DNA of 24,793 bases. Origin: Polaromonas sp. (GTDB taxonomy: Bacteria; Pseudomonadota; Gammaproteobacteria; Burkholderiales; Burkholderiaceae_C). The translations under genes were made by a program, and so were the position numbers. Below are positions 1-7,161 of this stretch, piece by piece. The notes beneath the pieces were generated by a model. That model was not told where the DNA came from. It did no database searches and was given only the letters and a program-made list of their open reading frames with translations. The stretch is taken from assembly GCA_025362825.1 (NCBI GenBank), contig JANYFF010000068.1, positions 1-24,793 on the forward strand, in the 5' to 3' direction. How positions within the stretch are numbered: position 1 is the first letter of the stretch; each line of letters opens with the position of its first letter.

Positions 1-449
1 TAACTTCTGCGCCAACCGCCCTGCCCAACGCCACGCAGGGGCCGGGCGGTGTCCAGTCGTCTTTCTCGCCCAGCATCAGCACCAGTGGCGCATCAGGCTT
101 GTAGCCGACCTTCAAAGACGCAGCGCAGCCGGGGTAAAACACTACTGTAACAGCGGGTTTCACTGCCTGGCTGCGCACGTCGGCACCGCTGGCGTCGGTC
201 GCCGCCAGCGCTGAACTACCCACTGCACGAGCTGGCGCTGGTGTAGACGCCGCCGCAGCCGTGCAGCGCAACAACGGTGCCCACGGCGCCCTGTCCGGCG
301 GGCCTGAAGACCACCGCGCTGATGACGCTGCCATCCAGGCTGGTGAAGCTGGCTTCTTCGCGTGTGGCGGCCGGCGCGCCGGCAAGCGCGCAGGCGCCAA
401 AAACCGCCGCCAAAAGTCCTGTAACGGTCGTTTTTATCGTTTTACCCAT
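1..449 (-). pseudogene. Decayed secreted dienelactone-hydrolase-family gene (runs off window start)
   Basis: The minus-strand frame beginning at 449 encodes a signal peptide (MGKTIKTTVTGLLAAVFGAC...) followed by a beta-strand region ending in the alpha/beta-hydrolase motif HGCGGVYT, then stops at 216-218. A second frame, open from about 217 to base 1, continues with SSALAATDASGADVRS, a FYPGCAA motif and LMLGEKDDWTPPGPC. These are the C-terminal parts of dienelactone-hydrolase-like proteins (the GEKDDWTP segment carries the acid residue). The segment expected between HGCGG and SSALAAT, which in this family includes the G-x-S/C-x-G nucleophile, is absent, so an internal deletion with frame change is inferred. 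An alternative start 8 codons upstream (473) exists. Without the nucleophile the product should be inactive. Confidence 0.75.
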
Positions 450-519
450 GAAATAGGCCTGCCGCCGCCGCAAGTAGGGCGTCTACAGCTATCAATTTCA
501 TAGTGAATACAATCCAGCA

Positions 520-3186
520 TCAAAGGCGTTCGGTTACCCAGGCCTGGACTGACTTCAGCGCATCTGCCAGCTTGCCTGGCTCGGTGCCGCCGGCCATGGC
601 CATGTCGGCCTTGCCGCCGCCCTTGCCGCCCACTTGTTGCGCCACAAAGTTGACCAGCTCACCGGCCTTGACCTTGCCCGTACTGTCGGCCGTGACGCCG
701 GCTGCGATCTGCACCTTGTCGCCATCGGCGGCAGCCAGCACGATCACCGCGGTTTTCAGCTTGTCTTTCAGCTTGTCCATGGTGTCGCGTAAGCTTTTGG
801 CATCAGCGCCTTCAAGTCGGGCGGCCAGCACTTTGATGCCTTTGACATCCACGGCCTGGAGCATCAACTCATCGCCTTGCGACGACGCCAGCTTGCCTTT
901 GATGGCCGTCAGCTCTTTTTCCAAATCGCGCATCTGCTCGATCAGGCCACTGATACGAGCCGGCACTTCATGTGGCGTCACTTTCAGTGTCCCAGCCACG
1001 CCACCCAGCGTGGTTTCCATAGCCTGCACATAGTTCAGTGCGACCAAACCGGTGACAGCCTCGATACGCCGCACGCCAGACGCGACACCGCCCTCGGCGG
1101 TGATAGTGAAAAACCCGATATCTCCCGTACGCGCCACATGCGTTCCGCCGCAGAGCTCCTTACTGGACCCTATGCTCAACACACGCACCTTGTCGCCATA
1201 CTTTTCGCCAAACAGCATCATGGCACCGGTTTTTTGCGCGGCTTCCATGTCCATTTCGCTCGCGTCAGTGGCAGCATTCAGCAAAATCTCGGCGTTGACC
1301 AATGCCTCAATCTCGCGGATTTGCGCGTCTGTGACCGGGGCGTTGTGGGTAAAGTCAAAACGGGTTTTGTCGGCATCGACCAAGCTGCCCTTTTGCTGCA
1401 CATGCGTACCCAGCACATCGCGCAGGGCCTTGTGCATCAGATGCGTGGCGCTGTGGGTACGGATGGTGGCGGCGCGAATGGCCGGATCAACTTGAGCAGT
1501 GACTGCATCGCCGATCTTGAGCGTACCGTGGCTGACGCTGCCGTGGTGGCCGAATACATCTGCCTTGATTTTTTGGGTGTCATTGACTAAAAATTCCGTT
1601 CGGACTGAGCCCGTCGAAGCCTGCTCTCCGACAGGCTCAGGGCGAACGGATATAGAACCCTGATCCCCTACTTGCCCGCCGCTTTCAGCATAAAACGGCG
1701 TTGTGTTCAGCACCACGATACCGTTTTTCCCTGCTTCCAGTGACTGCACAGCCGCGCCATCGGCGTATAAGGCAACGACTTTGGCGGGCTCTTCAAGCAG
1801 TGTGTAGCCAGTAAAAGCGTGGCCTTCGCCGGTGTAGTCCAGCGCTTTGTCCATCTTGAACTTGCCGGCAGCGCGGGCTTGCGCCTTCTGCCTGTCCATC
1901 GCCAGGTGAAAGCCGGCCTCGTCAACGCTCAGGCCGCGCTCGCGGCAAACGTCTGCCGACAAATCGAGCGGGAAGCCATAGGTGTCGTGCAGCTTGAAGG
2001 CCACGTCGCCAGGCAGCACTTTGGTGTCTGCTAGCGCGGCATCCAGAATTTGCATGCCGATCTCAAGCGTCTCGAAAAAGCGCTCTTCCTCAACCTGCAA
2101 GACTTCCATCACACGCGCACCGTCAGACTTTAATCGCGGATAGGCGTCGCCCATCAGCGCCACCAGGTCAGGCACCAGCTTGTGGAAGAACGGCGTCTTC
2201 TTGCCCAGCTTGTAGCCATGGCGAATCGCGCGGCGGATGATGCGGCGCTGCACGTAGCCGCGACCTTCATTGGATGGATTCACGCCATCGCTGACCAGGA
2301 AAGCCGTGGCGCGAATGTGATCGGCGATCACGCGCAGGGACTTGTTGTTCAGGTCCGCCTCACCAGTCTCCCGCGATGCAGCTTTGATCAGCGCATCAAA
2401 GATGTCGATCTCATAGTTGCTGTGCACGTGCTGCAGGATGGCCGCCAGGCGCTCCAGGCCCATGCCGGTGTCAACACACGGCGCGGGCAGTTTGTTCAAA
2501 CTGCCATCAGCCTGCATGTCGAACTGCATGAAGACGTGGTTCCAAATTTCAATGAATCGGTCGCCGTCTTCGCCGGGGCTGCCCGGTGGCCCGCCGGGAA
2601 TGTGCTCGCCGTGATCGTAAAAAATCTCGCTGCACGGGCCGCACGGGCCGGTGTCGGCCATCATCCAGAAGTTGTCCGACGCGTATTTTTTGCCCTTGTT
2701 GTCACCAATGCGAATCACGCGCTCGGGTGGCAGGCCGATTTCATTGACCCAAATGTCGTAGGCTTCCTGGTCGTCAATGTAAACCGTGGCCGTCAGTTTG
2801 TCGGCGGGCAGCTTGTAGACCTGCGTCAGCAGCTCCCAGCCCCATTTGAGCGAGTCGCGTTTGAAGTAATCGCCAAAGCTCCAGTTACCCAGCATCTCGA
2901 AAAACGTGTGGTGGCGCGCGGTGTAGCCGACGTTTTCCAGGTCATTGTGTTTGCCGCCCGCACGCAGGCAGGCCTGCACGCTGGCAGCGCGCACATAGCT
3001 GCGTTTGTCAGTGCCCAAAAACACGTCTTTAAACTGCACCATGCCCGAGTTGGTGAACATCAAGGTCGGGTCATTGCCCGGCACGAGTGATGAAGACGGC
3101 ACCACGGTGTGGCCTTTGGCGGCGTAAAAGTCGAGGAAGGTTTTGCGGATGCCGGCGACAGAGATGGTGGTGGTTTCGTTTGTCAT
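520..3186 (-). CDS. alaS: Alanine--tRNA ligase (AlaRS)
   Basis: Cytoplasmic class II aminoacyl-tRNA synthetase that charges tRNA-Ala and edits Ser/Gly mischarging. It is 888 aa from the ATG at 3186, slightly longer than the usual ~875. In order: the N-terminal catalytic core (PTLMFTNSGMVQFKD, then RAGGKHNDLENVG and ARHHTFFEMLGNWSFGDYF as motif 2, and VDTGMGLERL as motif 3); the editing domain with the zinc motif HSATHLMH and ELCGGTH; and a C-terminal coiled coil plus C-Ala domain ending in VAQQVGGKGGGKADMAMAGG. An ATG six codons upstream (3204) is possible; neither start has a strong ribosome-binding site, and the downstream one fits family N-termini (MTNETTTIS) better. About residues 513-531 are encoded by an inserted palindromic repeat (see repeat at 1596). 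Confidence 0.97.
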   Translation of the reverse strand: MTNETTTISVAGIRKTFLDFYAAKGHTVVPSSSLVPGNDPTLMFTNSGMVQFKDVFLGTDKRSYVRAASVQACLRAGGKHNDLENVGYTARHHTFFEMLGNWSFGDYFKRDSLKWGWELLTQVYKLPADKLTATVYIDDQEAYDIWVNEIGLPPERVIRIGDNKGKKYASDNFWMMADTGPCGPCSEIFYDHGEHIPGGPPGSPGEDGDRFIEIWNHVFMQFDMQADGSLNKLPAPCVDTGMGLERLAAILQHVHSNYEIDIFDALIKAASRETGEADLNNKSLRVIADHIRATAFLVSDGVNPSNEGRGYVQRRIIRRAIRHGYKLGKKTPFFHKLVPDLVALMGDAYPRLKSDGARVMEVLQVEEERFFETLEIGMQILDAALADTKVLPGDVAFKLHDTYGFPLDLSADVCRERGLSVDEAGFHLAMDRQKAQARAAGKFKMDKALDYTGEGHAFTGYTLLEEPAKVVALYADGAAVQSLEAGKNGIVVLNTTPFYAESGGQVGDQGSISVRPEPVGEQASTGSVRTEFLVNDTQKIKADVFGHHGSVSHGTLKIGDAVTAQVDPAIRAATIRTHSATHLMHKALRDVLGTHVQQKGSLVDADKTRFDFTHNAPVTDAQIREIEALVNAEILLNAATDASEMDMEAAQKTGAMMLFGEKYGDKVRVLSIGSSKELCGGTHVARTGDIGFFTITAEGGVASGVRRIEAVTGLVALNYVQAMETTLGGVAGTLKVTPHEVPARISGLIEQMRDLEKELTAIKGKLASSQGDELMLQAVDVKGIKVLAARLEGADAKSLRDTMDKLKDKLKTAVIVLAAADGDKVQIAAGVTADSTGKVKAGELVNFVAQQVGGKGGGKADMAMAGGTEPGKLADALKSVQAWVTERL
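1596..1649. repeat. 54-bp palindromic (REP-like) repeat inserted in frame inside alaS
   Basis: Left arm 1596-1619 (CCGTTCGGACTGAGCCCGTC then GAAG) and right arm 1624-1649 (ending GACAGGCTCAGGGCGAACGG) are near-perfect inverted copies around a short centre. The unit has the look of the dispersed 'CTGAGCCTGTCG' palindromes familiar from intergenic regions of Comamonadaceae genomes (recalled, not searched). It is 54 bp, exactly 18 codons, so the alaS frame stays open. It adds the stretch SVRPEPVGEQASTGSVRTE between GDQGSI and FLVNDTQK, where E. coli AlaRS has only about four residues. Confidence 0.8.
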
Positions 3187-3233
3187 AAGTCGAGCAAAAG
3201 TCAATATTGGAAAAAGAGGAACGACTGAGACAG

Positions 3234-3659
3234 TCAGGTCAGCAGGTCGAGTTTGATGCCTGGAAATTTCTTGAAGTCCCGGTCAAAGCTGCCCACAGTA
3301 GCGCCGTGCTCGATGGAAAGTGCTGCCAAGTGTGCATCGTTGGTTAGATTTCCAGCAGCGCCGGCCATCAAAAGCAGTCTGGCGAGGACATCACCATGGC
3401 GTTGGGTAGGTTGGAGAATCCGCGCGTGGGGGTGCGACAGCCAATCATCAATGAGCCCCATGGCATCCGCTATCGCCAGGGGTTTGGGCAATAGGGCCTT
3501 CTGTGTGGACACACGAATAAACCCGACTATTGCCAGCCAGGCAAAACCAACGCCGGCGGGATCTTCAAACGCGTTGACCAACCATTCTGTGGCCTGGATA
3601 CGCTGTGGACTCATCTCATTGACCGAATTGACCAGAACATTTGTATCGGGAATCTTCAT
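3234..3659 (-). CDS. PIN-domain ribonuclease toxin, VapC-like
   Basis: A 141-aa PIN-domain protein, predicted to be a Mg2+-dependent RNase toxin. It starts MKIPDTNVLVNSVNEMS, giving the first acidic residue in DTNVL. The mid-protein Glu common in PIN domains is not clear here (the segment reads AIVGFIRVST), whereas the C-terminal acidic cluster is visible as NLTNDAHLAALSIEHGATVGSFDRDF. The ATG at 3659 is chosen. A TTG at 3668 would overlap the antitoxin stop, but the ATG has a better-spaced AAGAG upstream. It lies 5 nt after the antitoxin gene, the usual antitoxin-first order. The family assignment is sound; the target RNA cannot be inferred. Confidence 0.88.
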   Translation of the reverse strand: MKIPDTNVLVNSVNEMSPQRIQATEWLVNAFEDPAGVGFAWLAIVGFIRVSTQKALLPKPLAIADAMGLIDDWLSHPHARILQPTQRHGDVLARLLLMAGAAGNLTNDAHLAALSIEHGATVGSFDRDFKKFPGIKLDLLT

Positions 3660-3664
3660 ACCGT

Positions 3665-3961
3665 TCAACTCTTTTTTGCTTCACGTTCCAGGCGTGCATT
3701 CAGTTTCATGAACTCAATGTTGTCAAGTTCTGCAATCAGCTGATTGGCTTTGGTCAAGTCAACCAAAGGTATACCCATGTTGAAAGTCCGCTGAACAAAG
3801 CGCGGCACCTCACGCGCAGGCGGTGCCGCCACAGCATTCAAGGACACAATCTTCGCCACCGGCTTGTTGTGCCGCATGATAATGACTTCCTCACCCGCCT
3901 CGGCACGCGCAACGTATTCGCTCAAGTGCGTTTTCGCCTCAAACAATCCGACAGCTTGCAT
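3665..3961 (-). CDS. Phd/YefM-type antitoxin
   Basis: A 98-aa protein whose N-terminal half (MQAVGLFEAKTHLSEYVARA, then EEVIIMRHNKPVAKIVSL) is the canonical Phd/YefM fold: a DNA-binding dimer that represses its own operon. The C-terminal part (NMGIPLVDLTKANQLIAELD) would wrap and neutralise the PIN toxin encoded next. A strong AAGGAG lies just before the ATG at 3961. Phd-type antitoxins paired with PIN toxins are common. Both genes sit between alaS and gabD, a typical site for an acquired toxin-antitoxin cassette. Confidence 0.9.
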   Translation of the reverse strand: MQAVGLFEAKTHLSEYVARAEAGEEVIIMRHNKPVAKIVSLNAVAAPPAREVPRFVQRTFNMGIPLVDLTKANQLIAELDNIEFMKLNARLEREAKKS

Positions 3962-4109
3962 GGCAACTCCTTAAAGTTGGTTGATTCAACCAGATTTTAC
4001 CATCGCACCCGCCCTAGGCGGCAAAACGCTATGCTTTGAGGTTGTTTGCAAATTGCGCAGACCAGCGCCGCCACCAAAACCATTTTTGAACGTCACCGAA
4101 AGAATCCCC

Positions 4110-5588
4110 ATGGACATGAAGACCTCCCCGATTTCCCTGCTCAAGGACCCCAGCATTTTCAAGACCGACGCGCTGATCAACGGTCAGTGGGTCGCCGGTA
4201 GCGCCCGCTTTGACGTGAACGACCCTTCCAACGGCCTGAAGCTGGCCGATGTGGCCAATCTGGGTGCCAAAGACGCCGAAACAGCAATTGCCGCGGCCAA
4301 CGCCGCCTGGCCCGCCTGGCGCAACGAAACCGGCAAGGAGCGCCACGCCATCCTGATGAAATGGTTCCAGCTGCTGATGGCCAACCAGGAAGACCTGGCC
4401 CGCATCATGACCGCCGAGCAGGGCAAGCCTTTTGCCGAGGCCAAGGGCGAGATCGCCTACGGTGCCAGCTTTGTCGAGTGGTTTGCCGAAGAAGCCAAGC
4501 GCGTCAACGGCGAAACCCTGCCGCAGTTTGACAACAGCCGCCGCCTGATGGTTATCAAGCAGCCCATCGGTGTGTGCGCCGCCATCACCCCGTGGAACTT
4601 TCCACTGGCCATGATTACCCGCAAGGTCGCCCCTGCTTTGGCCGCCGGTTGCCCGGTGGTCATCAAGCCTGCCGAGCTGACCCCGCTGACCGCCCTGGCC
4701 GCAGCCGAGCTGGGCCTGCGCGCCGGTATCCCGGCTGGCGTGCTAAACATATTGACCGCTGACGGCGACAACAGCATTGCCATCGGCAAGGTGATCTGCG
4801 CCAGCGACGTGGTGCGGCACCTGAGCTTTACCGGCTCCACCGAGGTCGGCCGCATCCTGATGGCGCAAAGTGCACCTACCGTCAAGAAGCTGTCGCTCGA
4901 ACTGGGCGGCAACGCACCCTTCATCGTGTTCGACGATGCGGATGTCGACTCCGCCGTCGACGGTGCGATGGCCAGTAAGTACCGCAACGCCGGCCAAACC
5001 TGCGTTTGTGCCAACCGCATTTATGTGCAGGATGGCGTGTACGACCAGTTTGTTGAAAAGTTCGCCATCAAGGTCAAGGCGCTGAAGGTTGGCAACGGCT
5101 TTGAAGACGGCGTTGTACAGGGCCCGCTGATTGAAGATGCTGCAGTTGAGAAAGTCGCGCGTCACGTCGCCGATGCATTGGCTAAAGGCGGCAAGTTGCT
5201 CGCCGGCGGCCACAAGCTGCAGGGCCAGTTTTTCGAGCCCACCGTGATTTCTGAAGCCACCGCCGACATGCTCTGCGCCAAAGAGGAAACCTTCGGCCCG
5301 TTTGCACCGGTGTTCCGCTTCAAGGCTGAACAAGAAGCCATAGACGCTGCCAACAACACCGAGTTTGGCCTGGCCAGCTATTTTTACAGCCGCGATGTCG
5401 GGCGCATATTCCGCGTGGCAGAAGCCCTCGAATACGGCATGGTCGGCATCAACGTCGGCGTGATTGCCACCGAACACGTGCCGTTTGGCGGCGTGAAGCA
5501 GTCGGGCCTGGGCCGCGAAGGCTCCAGCCACGGCATAGAAGAGTATGTTGAGATGAAATACCTTTGCCTCGGAGACATCAACAAATGA
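4110..5588 (+). CDS. gabD: NAD(P)+-dependent succinate-semialdehyde dehydrogenase
   Basis: A 492-aa aldehyde dehydrogenase that oxidises succinate semialdehyde to succinate (end of the GABA/4-aminobutyrate route). The Rossmann-type coenzyme-binding part includes AITPWNFPLAMITRKVAPAL and FTGSTEVGR. The general base is Glu264 in LELGGNAPF and the nucleophile is Cys298 in NAGQTCVCANR; the 34-residue spacing is right for the family. PFGGVKQSGLGREGS near the end is typical of the GabD subfamily. The start at MDMKTSPISLL (4110) is chosen because the frame upstream has no family-like residues; the second ATG two codons on is also possible. The stop overlaps the next gene by 4 nt (ATGA), so the two are translationally coupled. 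Substrate preference among semialdehydes is inferred. Confidence 0.93.
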   Translation: MDMKTSPISLLKDPSIFKTDALINGQWVAGSARFDVNDPSNGLKLADVANLGAKDAETAIAAANAAWPAWRNETGKERHAILMKWFQLLMANQEDLARIMTAEQGKPFAEAKGEIAYGASFVEWFAEEAKRVNGETLPQFDNSRRLMVIKQPIGVCAAITPWNFPLAMITRKVAPALAAGCPVVIKPAELTPLTALAAAELGLRAGIPAGVLNILTADGDNSIAIGKVICASDVVRHLSFTGSTEVGRILMAQSAPTVKKLSLELGGNAPFIVFDDADVDSAVDGAMASKYRNAGQTCVCANRIYVQDGVYDQFVEKFAIKVKALKVGNGFEDGVVQGPLIEDAAVEKVARHVADALAKGGKLLAGGHKLQGQFFEPTVISEATADMLCAKEETFGPFAPVFRFKAEQEAIDAANNTEFGLASYFYSRDVGRIFRVAEALEYGMVGINVGVIATEHVPFGGVKQSGLGREGSSHGIEEYVEMKYLCLGDINK

Positions 5589-6034
5589 TACGCAGACTCT
5601 TCGTCCAGGCCGGCGCCGCTTCGTCTCTACTGGCTATCGCTCCGTTTTGGATAGCAGCACATGCCCAGAATACCGGGGCAGCGGGCCAAAAACGTCAGAA
5701 AATCGTGATCCAGGTCAGTGACAACGACCCGGCCAAGTGGAATTTGGCATTGAACAACGCCAAAAACCTGCAGGAAGACGTGGGCGCCGCGAACGTCGAT
5801 ATCGAGATCGTCGCCTACGGCCCCGGTATCGGCATGCTCAAGCTCGAGTCGCCCACTGGCTCACGCATAGCAGATGCGATGAAGGCAAACGTCAAGGTCA
5901 TCGCCTGCGAAAACACCATGCGCGGCCAGAAGCTGACCAAAGACGACATGCTGCCCGCCATCAGCTACGTGCCTGCCGGGGTGACCGAGATCATGACGAA
6001 GCAAAGTGACGGCTGGTCTTACCTGCGCCCCTGA
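5585..6034 (+). CDS. Exported DsrE-like protein
   Basis: A 149-aa protein with an N-terminal export signal: MIRRLFVQAGAASSLLA, a hydrophobic stretch, then AHA|Q. The RRxF pattern permits Tat export, but Sec is also possible. The mature part (KIVIQVSDNDPAKWNLALNN, AKNLQEDVG, VDIEIVAYGPGIGMLK, VIACENTMRGQKL) resembles the DsrE/DsrF-like fold, and the Cys in ACENTMRG sits where DsrE proteins carry a conserved cysteine. The start overlaps the gabD stop. The protein is probably periplasmic and may handle a small-molecule thiol; no direct link to GabD chemistry is known. The last codon and the stop lie within an 8-bp tandem repeat. Confidence 0.75.
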   Translation: MIRRLFVQAGAASSLLAIAPFWIAAHAQNTGAAGQKRQKIVIQVSDNDPAKWNLALNNAKNLQEDVGAANVDIEIVAYGPGIGMLKLESPTGSRIADAMKANVKVIACENTMRGQKLTKDDMLPAISYVPAGVTEIMTKQSDGWSYLRP

Positions 6035-6060
6035 GCCCCTGAGCCCCGGAGCCCCGGAGC
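6029..6060. repeat. 8-bp tandem repeat, four copies, spanning a stop codon
   Basis: Four consecutive 8-bp units: CCCTGAGC twice, then CCCGGAGC twice. The stop codon of the DsrE-like gene (6032-6034) is the TGA of the first unit. Gain or loss of a unit would leave that first stop in place, so length variation would alter the 3' untranslated region only. Confidence 0.85.
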
Positions 6061-6091
6061 TCTACAGAATTTTGAGAGTTTTTCGCGATAT

Positions 6092-6105
6092 AAGGGTTAA
6101 CCCTT
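6092..6105. promoter_or_regulatory. 14-bp perfect palindrome upstream of the fasciclin gene
   Basis: AAGGGTTAACCCTT is a perfect 14-bp palindrome, about 120 bp upstream of the fasciclin lipoprotein start in a 189-bp intergenic region. Perfect palindromes of this length are typical of dimeric repressor operators. No cognate regulator is encoded nearby, so the role is inferred. A second hairpin-forming sequence (GGCTTT/AAAGCC, 6169-6181) lies closer to the gene. Confidence 0.35.
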
Positions 6106-6223
6106 GAATCTTGTGTTACTGAGTTGTCCGTATTAAAACCATGCGGTCACAACTTCCGGGCTGCTGCCGGCTTTTAAAGCCAGGCTCCCATTCAGGAAGA
6201 GCAACTCTCAACAGGAATTCATC

Positions 6224-6790
6224 ATGAAAAAACTGCTCATCGCGTCTCTTTGTGTCACCGCACTGCTTGGCGCCTGCGCCAGCAACATGCCCATGTCCGG
6301 CGGCATGAGCCCTGTCACCGTAGGCGGCGCACCGATGTACCCGAACAAGGACATCATTGACAATGCCGTCAACTCTGCCGACCACACCACCCTAGTCGCC
6401 GCCGTCAAGGCAGCAGGCCTGGTCGATACCCTCAAGTCACCTGGCCCTTTCACGGTTTTTGCCCCGGTGAATTCCGCCTTTGCAGCCCTGCCAGCCGGCA
6501 CGGTAAATACCTTGCTCAAGCCTGAAAATAAGGCCACGCTGACCAAGGTGCTGACCTATCACGTCGTACCCGGCCGCCTGAACGCCTCCGACCTCGGCAA
6601 GCAGATCAGCATGGGCGGTGGCCGCGCAGCGCTGAAGACCGCATCCGGCGGAACGCTATACGCCTCGATGTCGGGTTCGAACGTGATCATCACAGATGAA
6701 AGCGGCGGCGCCGCCCGCGTCACCATTGCCGACGTGAACCAGTCCAATGGCGTCATCCACGTCATCGACAAGGTACTGCTGCCGAAATAA
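6224..6790 (+). CDS. Fasciclin (FAS1)-domain lipoprotein
   Basis: A 188-aa protein with a lipoprotein signal (MKKLLIASLCVTALLGAC; lipobox LGAC, lipid on Cys18), so it should be anchored in the outer or inner membrane facing the periplasm. A single FAS1 domain follows from about residue 45. The H1 motif is FTVFAPVNSAFAALP, the central YH pair is in LTYHVVPG, and the H2 motif is NGVIHVIDKVLLP at the very C-terminus. FAS1 proteins mediate adhesion or cell-surface interactions. AGGA precedes the ATG. The gene has its own upstream region and a strong terminator, so it is probably monocistronic. Confidence 0.92.
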   Translation: MKKLLIASLCVTALLGACASNMPMSGGMSPVTVGGAPMYPNKDIIDNAVNSADHTTLVAAVKAAGLVDTLKSPGPFTVFAPVNSAFAALPAGTVNTLLKPENKATLTKVLTYHVVPGRLNASDLGKQISMGGGRAALKTASGGTLYASMSGSNVIITDESGGAARVTIADVNQSNGVIHVIDKVLLPK

Positions 6791-6833
6791 GCCGGAATAA
6801 ACAGCCTGCGCCGCTGAATCAAGGAACGGATTT

Positions 6834-6874
6834 AAAAAGCCATGCGACCCGTTAGGGGCCCGCATGGCTTTTTT
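6834..6874 (+). terminator. Intrinsic terminator of the fasciclin gene
   Basis: AAAAAGCCATGCG (6834-6846) pairs with CGCATGGCTTTTTT (6861-6874) around a 14-nt loop. The T-run is on the plus strand and the A-run on the other side makes it potentially bidirectional. It sits 44 nt after the fasciclin stop. Confidence 0.9.
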
Positions 6875-6898
6875 GCGTTGGGGGATGCAAGTTGCTTT

Positions 6899-6904
6899 TA
6901 CAAT
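6899..6904 (+). promoter_or_regulatory. Candidate -10 box of tRNA-Gly
   Basis: TACAAT lies 8 nt before the mature tRNA 5' end. TTGCGT (6873-6878) or TTGGGG (6878-6883) are imperfect -35 candidates with non-ideal spacing (20 and 15 nt). The 5' leader would be very short. Confidence 0.35.
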
Positions 6905-6912
6905 GGCGTGGT

Positions 6913-6986
6913 GCGGGTGTAGTTCAATGGTAGAACGGCAGCTTCCCAAGCTTCATACGAGGGTTCGATTCCCTTCACCCGCTCCA
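6913..6986 (+). tRNA. tRNA-Gly (anticodon CCC), integration target
   Basis: A 74-nt cloverleaf with encoded CCA: acceptor GCGGGTG/CACCCGC, D arm GTTC/GAAC, anticodon loop TTCCCAA with CCC at 6945-6947, and T arm GAGGG/CCCTT around TTCGATT. It decodes GGG. The anticodon stem GCAGC/GCTTC (6938-6942/6950-6954) has a C-T mismatch at 6939:6953 that the E. coli counterpart does not have. The 3' part (from 6964) is the integration site of the element downstream, and the intact gene remains at the integrase end, as expected for tRNA-targeting integrases. Confidence 0.96.
6964..6979 (+). other. attL core of the integrated element
   Basis: TTCGATTCCCTTCACC in the T-arm and 3' acceptor strand of tRNA-Gly is repeated exactly at 16733-16748. 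Past the 16 identical bases the left copy reads CGCTCCA and the right copy GCTCCA, so the repeat extends with one missing base. The direct repeat flanks a one-directional gene cluster that begins with an integrase. Confidence 0.9.
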
Positions 6987-7018
6987 AGTGACCATTTTTT
7001 AACGTGTCACAACACCTC

Positions 7019-7053
7019 AAAACCCGCATGTTCATTGGCATAGCGGGTTTTTT
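7019..7053 (+). terminator. Intrinsic terminator after tRNA-Gly
   Basis: AAAACCCGC (7019-7027) pairs with GCGGGTTTTTT (7043-7053) around a 15-nt loop, giving a GC-rich stem followed by a T-run. It ends tRNA-Gly transcription and insulates the integrase gene. It lies on the element side of attL, so it was brought in by the element. Confidence 0.85.
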
Positions 7054-7083
7054 GTTGCCTCATGCGGTTTCACGAGGTAGCAT

Positions 7084-7150
7084 GACATACCGCCACTTTG
7101 GCGGTACTTTTGGCTGTATGTCCAACTACCGCCAAAACGACATACCGCCA
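7084..7150. repeat. TACCGCCA iterons before the integrase gene (arm-type sites or operator)
   Basis: TACCGCCA occurs on the plus strand at 7088-7095, 7127-7134 and 7143-7150, and inverted (TGGCGGTA) at 7099-7106. The first two form a perfect 8-bp inverted repeat around CTT (7088-7106). The 12-mer GACATACCGCCA is a direct repeat (7084-7095, 7139-7150). The last copy ends 11 nt before the int ATG. TGGCGGTACTTTTGGC (7099-7114) resembles TGACGGTACTTTTGAC (16659-16674) at the other end, 14 of 16 bases. Occurrence near both ends fits integrase/excisionase arm sites; the palindrome also suits an operator for int. Confidence 0.75.
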
Positions 7151-7161
7151 AAAGGGAATAA

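Noticed and set aside
877..1590. 237-codon open frame on the plus strand inside alaS
   Set aside because: Antisense shadow of the AlaRS editing and C-terminal region; no motif and no ribosome-binding site.
2182..3090. 302-codon open frame on the plus strand inside alaS
   Set aside because: It lies antisense to the conserved catalytic core of AlaRS; its composition is that of a reverse-complement shadow in GC-rich DNA, with no recognisable domain.
4743..5531. 262-codon open frame on the minus strand inside gabD
   Set aside because: Antisense to the clear catalytic motifs of the dehydrogenase; a shadow of biased third positions.
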